Source: an uncultured Prevotellaceae bacterium
Lineage (GTDB): Bacteria; Bacteroidota; Bacteroidia; Bacteroidales; Bacteroidaceae
Length of the DNA: 16,403 nucleotides
Assembly: GCA_902775075.1 (NCBI GenBank)
Contig: CACYKX010000043.1
Location: 1 to 16,403, forward strand
Reading direction: 5' to 3'
Position 1 is the first letter of the stretch; each line of letters begins with the position of its first letter. Of the stretch, positions 14,829 through 16,403 are shown piece after piece. Made by a program: the position numbers and the translations under genes. The notes beneath the pieces are model-generated. The model saw nothing but the letters and a program-made list of their open reading frames with translations, ran no database searches and was not told the origin of the DNA.

Positions 14829-16214
14829 CTAGGGCTCTACTACATTTACAGGGAGAGTGATAACTTGTTCGCCATCAGCAACCCACTCAGCCACTTCTGC
14901 ATCAACCTTAATAGTTGTTAGACCAAGACTTAACCTAAGAATATATTGTTTGTTAAGTAATACAGGGTCTGCGAAATCAACAGTTTTGGTTATAGTTTGA
15001 GTTGTCTCTGAATAACCTGCTGCAAGATTAGCATCCTCCGTTCTTACGGTATAAGTAATAGCAACTGTGAAACGAGGTTTTGTACCTGGCATAAGCATCA
15101 GTGGCCTTCTAGTTGTACTATTATATGCTGTTACATATTCTGTAGTAACACCTGTAATACCTGTCGTAACTGATGGTGTTGTAGTTCCAAATAGATTTGC
15201 AGCGTCTACAGTTTCAGGATCTATCATATTAGCATTAAGAACGTTATGAGCTCCAGAATCACCAGTAGGAGTAATCTGCTCTGTAGAAGATTGTGCAGCA
15301 TCAGTTTCCGTTAAATTCCATATACCTGTAGCCAAATTAAAGACACCGCCCTTAGTAGACTTTTTACCCTCACCTTCACTCTTATTATTATCGGTGAAGT
15401 TTGTAGAGGTAATAGTAATATTAGAAACTGTAATCTTAGTGCGTGGACGCTCATTTGCATCTGTTTCTATATTTACATTATCTGGGTCAACTTTAACCTG
15501 TACATCTTTAATTTTAGCGAGAGCGTGCTTGAAGTTGAAACCAACCTTACCGCTAGTATTCATCTTGGTAAGATTCTCGTTCAAATTAGCAACAGAAGTA
15601 TCAGAAACTTTGAGGTCAGAACCTACACCGGCTTGAGCGACTCCACCTACAGTAGCACCATTAGTAGATGTTGTACCCCAAAGGAGGTCGACGTCATTAC
15701 CACTTCCAGACAAAGCATAGGTTACCTTAGGGTCACCATTTACATAGTTTGCTGACAGAGCGGTAATACCAGTTTCTCCGCTACCTGAAGCTACATAAGG
15801 AGCATAAGCAAAGAAACTCAGTTTCTGTACAGTAGCCTCAGAAGCTCCATTTGTATCAACTCCATTAGGCCAGTACTTTAGAGGAGTGTAAACCCATCCA
15901 GAAGAATAAGTTACCTGCTGGTTCCACATGAAGTTAGGTGCCCAGTTTGGAGTATCTTCTGTAGTTGCCATAGTTGAATGACCTGTAGCACCATAATCAG
16001 AAGCGCCTGTGTTATAAGCGAACACACCGAAACCTGTAGTTTGGAGTGTTGTGGAACTAATATCACCTGCATAACCAGCACGTGTTCCATTGCCATTATA
16101 AGCAGAGAAAGCGATAGGAGAATCCTGAGCTACATTGTTAACGAAATCGTTACTCTCTGAGCAACTAGCTAGCATCAATAATGAAGATGCAGCAAAAATA
16201 AATAGTTTCTTCAT
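14829..16214 (-). CDS. Fimbrillin-family lipoprotein (Mfa-like/FimA-like pilin)
   Basis: 461 residues. The lipoprotein signal ends LASC (Cys18), followed by SESNDF. The N-terminal half carries the fimbrillin pattern: PIAFSAYNGNGTRAG, then GFGVFAYNT, then FMWNQQVTYSSGWVYTPLKYWPNG, then KLSFFAYAPY, then FNFKHALAKI. These are hallmarks of Mfa-like type V pilus subunits, which are secreted as lipoproteins, trimmed by an Arg/Lys-specific protease and polymerised by strand exchange. The Arg in GTRAG is a candidate for such trimming. The C-terminal half is Thr- and Asn-rich beta sequence ending VITLPVNVVEP. No anchor or tip subunit gene lies beside it in this window, although the right neighbour is outside. 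It is transcribed towards the operon and its codon use is visibly more AT-rich. The family call is firm; the exact pilus role is not. Confidence 0.85.
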   Translation of the reverse strand: MKKLFIFAASSLLMLASCSESNDFVNNVAQDSPIAFSAYNGNGTRAGYAGDISSTTLQTTGFGVFAYNTGASDYGATGHSTMATTEDTPNWAPNFMWNQQVTYSSGWVYTPLKYWPNGVDTNGASEATVQKLSFFAYAPYVASGSGETGITALSANYVNGDPKVTYALSGSGNDVDLLWGTTSTNGATVGGVAQAGVGSDLKVSDTSVANLNENLTKMNTSGKVGFNFKHALAKIKDVQVKVDPDNVNIETDANERPRTKITVSNITITSTNFTDNNKSEGEGKKSTKGGVFNLATGIWNLTETDAAQSSTEQITPTGDSGAHNVLNANMIDPETVDAANLFGTTTPSVTTGITGVTTEYVTAYNSTTRRPLMLMPGTKPRFTVAITYTVRTEDANLAAGYSETTQTITKTVDFADPVLLNKQYILRLSLGLTTIKVDAEVAEWVADGEQVITLPVNVVEP

Positions 16215-16285
16215 AAATAATCTATCTTAAATTAGTAATAGTGTTTAGAAAATGCGAATCTGATCTTTAATATCACAAAAAAGTA

Positions 16286-16303
16286 ATAAGAATGTTTTCT
16301 TAT
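16286..16303 (-). repeat. Hairpin in the fimbrillin leader
   Basis: ATAAGAA-TGTT-TTCTTAT, a perfect 7-bp inverted repeat with a four-base loop. It would form within about 35 bases of the predicted 5' end of the fimbrillin mRNA, in a leader of about 105 bases. It could stabilise the message or be an operator. Confidence 0.4.
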
Positions 16304-16325
16304 GTTAGCCTCATTCTATCTGTTG

Positions 16326-16357
16326 CAAAAATAAGGGCTATTTTTTTATGTGTCAAT
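16326..16357 (-). promoter_or_regulatory. Promoter of the fimbrillin gene
   Basis: On the minus strand: ATTG (16354-16357), a 20-base spacer, then TATTTTTG (16326-16333), which fits TAnnTTTG exactly. Transcription would begin near 16319. I see no flanking inverted repeats inside the window that would mark an invertible, phase-variable promoter, but only 46 bases remain to the right edge. Confidence 0.6.
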
Positions 16358-16403
16358 ATTTTATAGTGACTTTTTTTTCATAATTTGTGATATATTGTTT
16401 TTT

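Overview
The window reads as a gut or oral Bacteroidales chromosome, most likely Prevotellaceae (Prevotella/Segatella-like). The evidence is the set of protein families (PF14905-type outer-membrane barrel, DUF6850, DUF4876, fimbrillin, long M16 peptidase) and the promoters, which fit the Bacteroidetes pattern TTTG-N20-TAnnTTTG rather than the E. coli sigma70 pattern. All names come from reading the sequence; no database search was run.

Layout. (a) 1-3440 is a worn, AT-rich accessory stretch. It holds a broken helix-turn-helix ORF at 149-328. It holds the first 46 codons of a C39-peptidase ABC exporter on the minus strand, cut off near 320. That fragment is translationally coupled to an intact minus-strand outer-membrane TonB-receptor-like protein (458-2779). 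A relic of an IS30-family transposase with its middle deleted lies at 3176-3410. (b) 3571-5625 encodes a secreted patatin-like phospholipase fused to an outer-membrane barrel, with its own near-perfect promoter. (c) 5806-14448 is a five-gene plus-strand cluster that reads as one operon: TonB-dependent receptor, small lipoprotein, DUF6850 barrel protein, DUF4876 lipoprotein, M16 zinc peptidase. Its promoter region carries a 16-bp inverted repeat and helically phased TTGTG motifs. (d) A strong hairpin terminator at 14570-14602 separates this operon from a convergent minus-strand fimbrillin lipoprotein (14829-16214), whose promoter sits at the right edge.

How the parts may work together. The cluster in (c) has what an import-and-process system would need: a TonB-gated receptor, two likely surface lipoproteins, a second barrel protein and a peptidase with an intact HxxEH site. 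A peptide- or protein-borne nutrient is a reasonable ligand by analogy with ferredoxin uptake (FusA with FusC), but the ligand cannot be read from the sequence. The small lipoprotein appears to be a stand-alone copy of the N-terminal domain of the DUF4876 lipoprotein, which suggests the two share a partner. The left-hand stretch looks like what is left of a peptide (bacteriocin or RiPP) export operon after a deletion or recombination removed most of the exporter.
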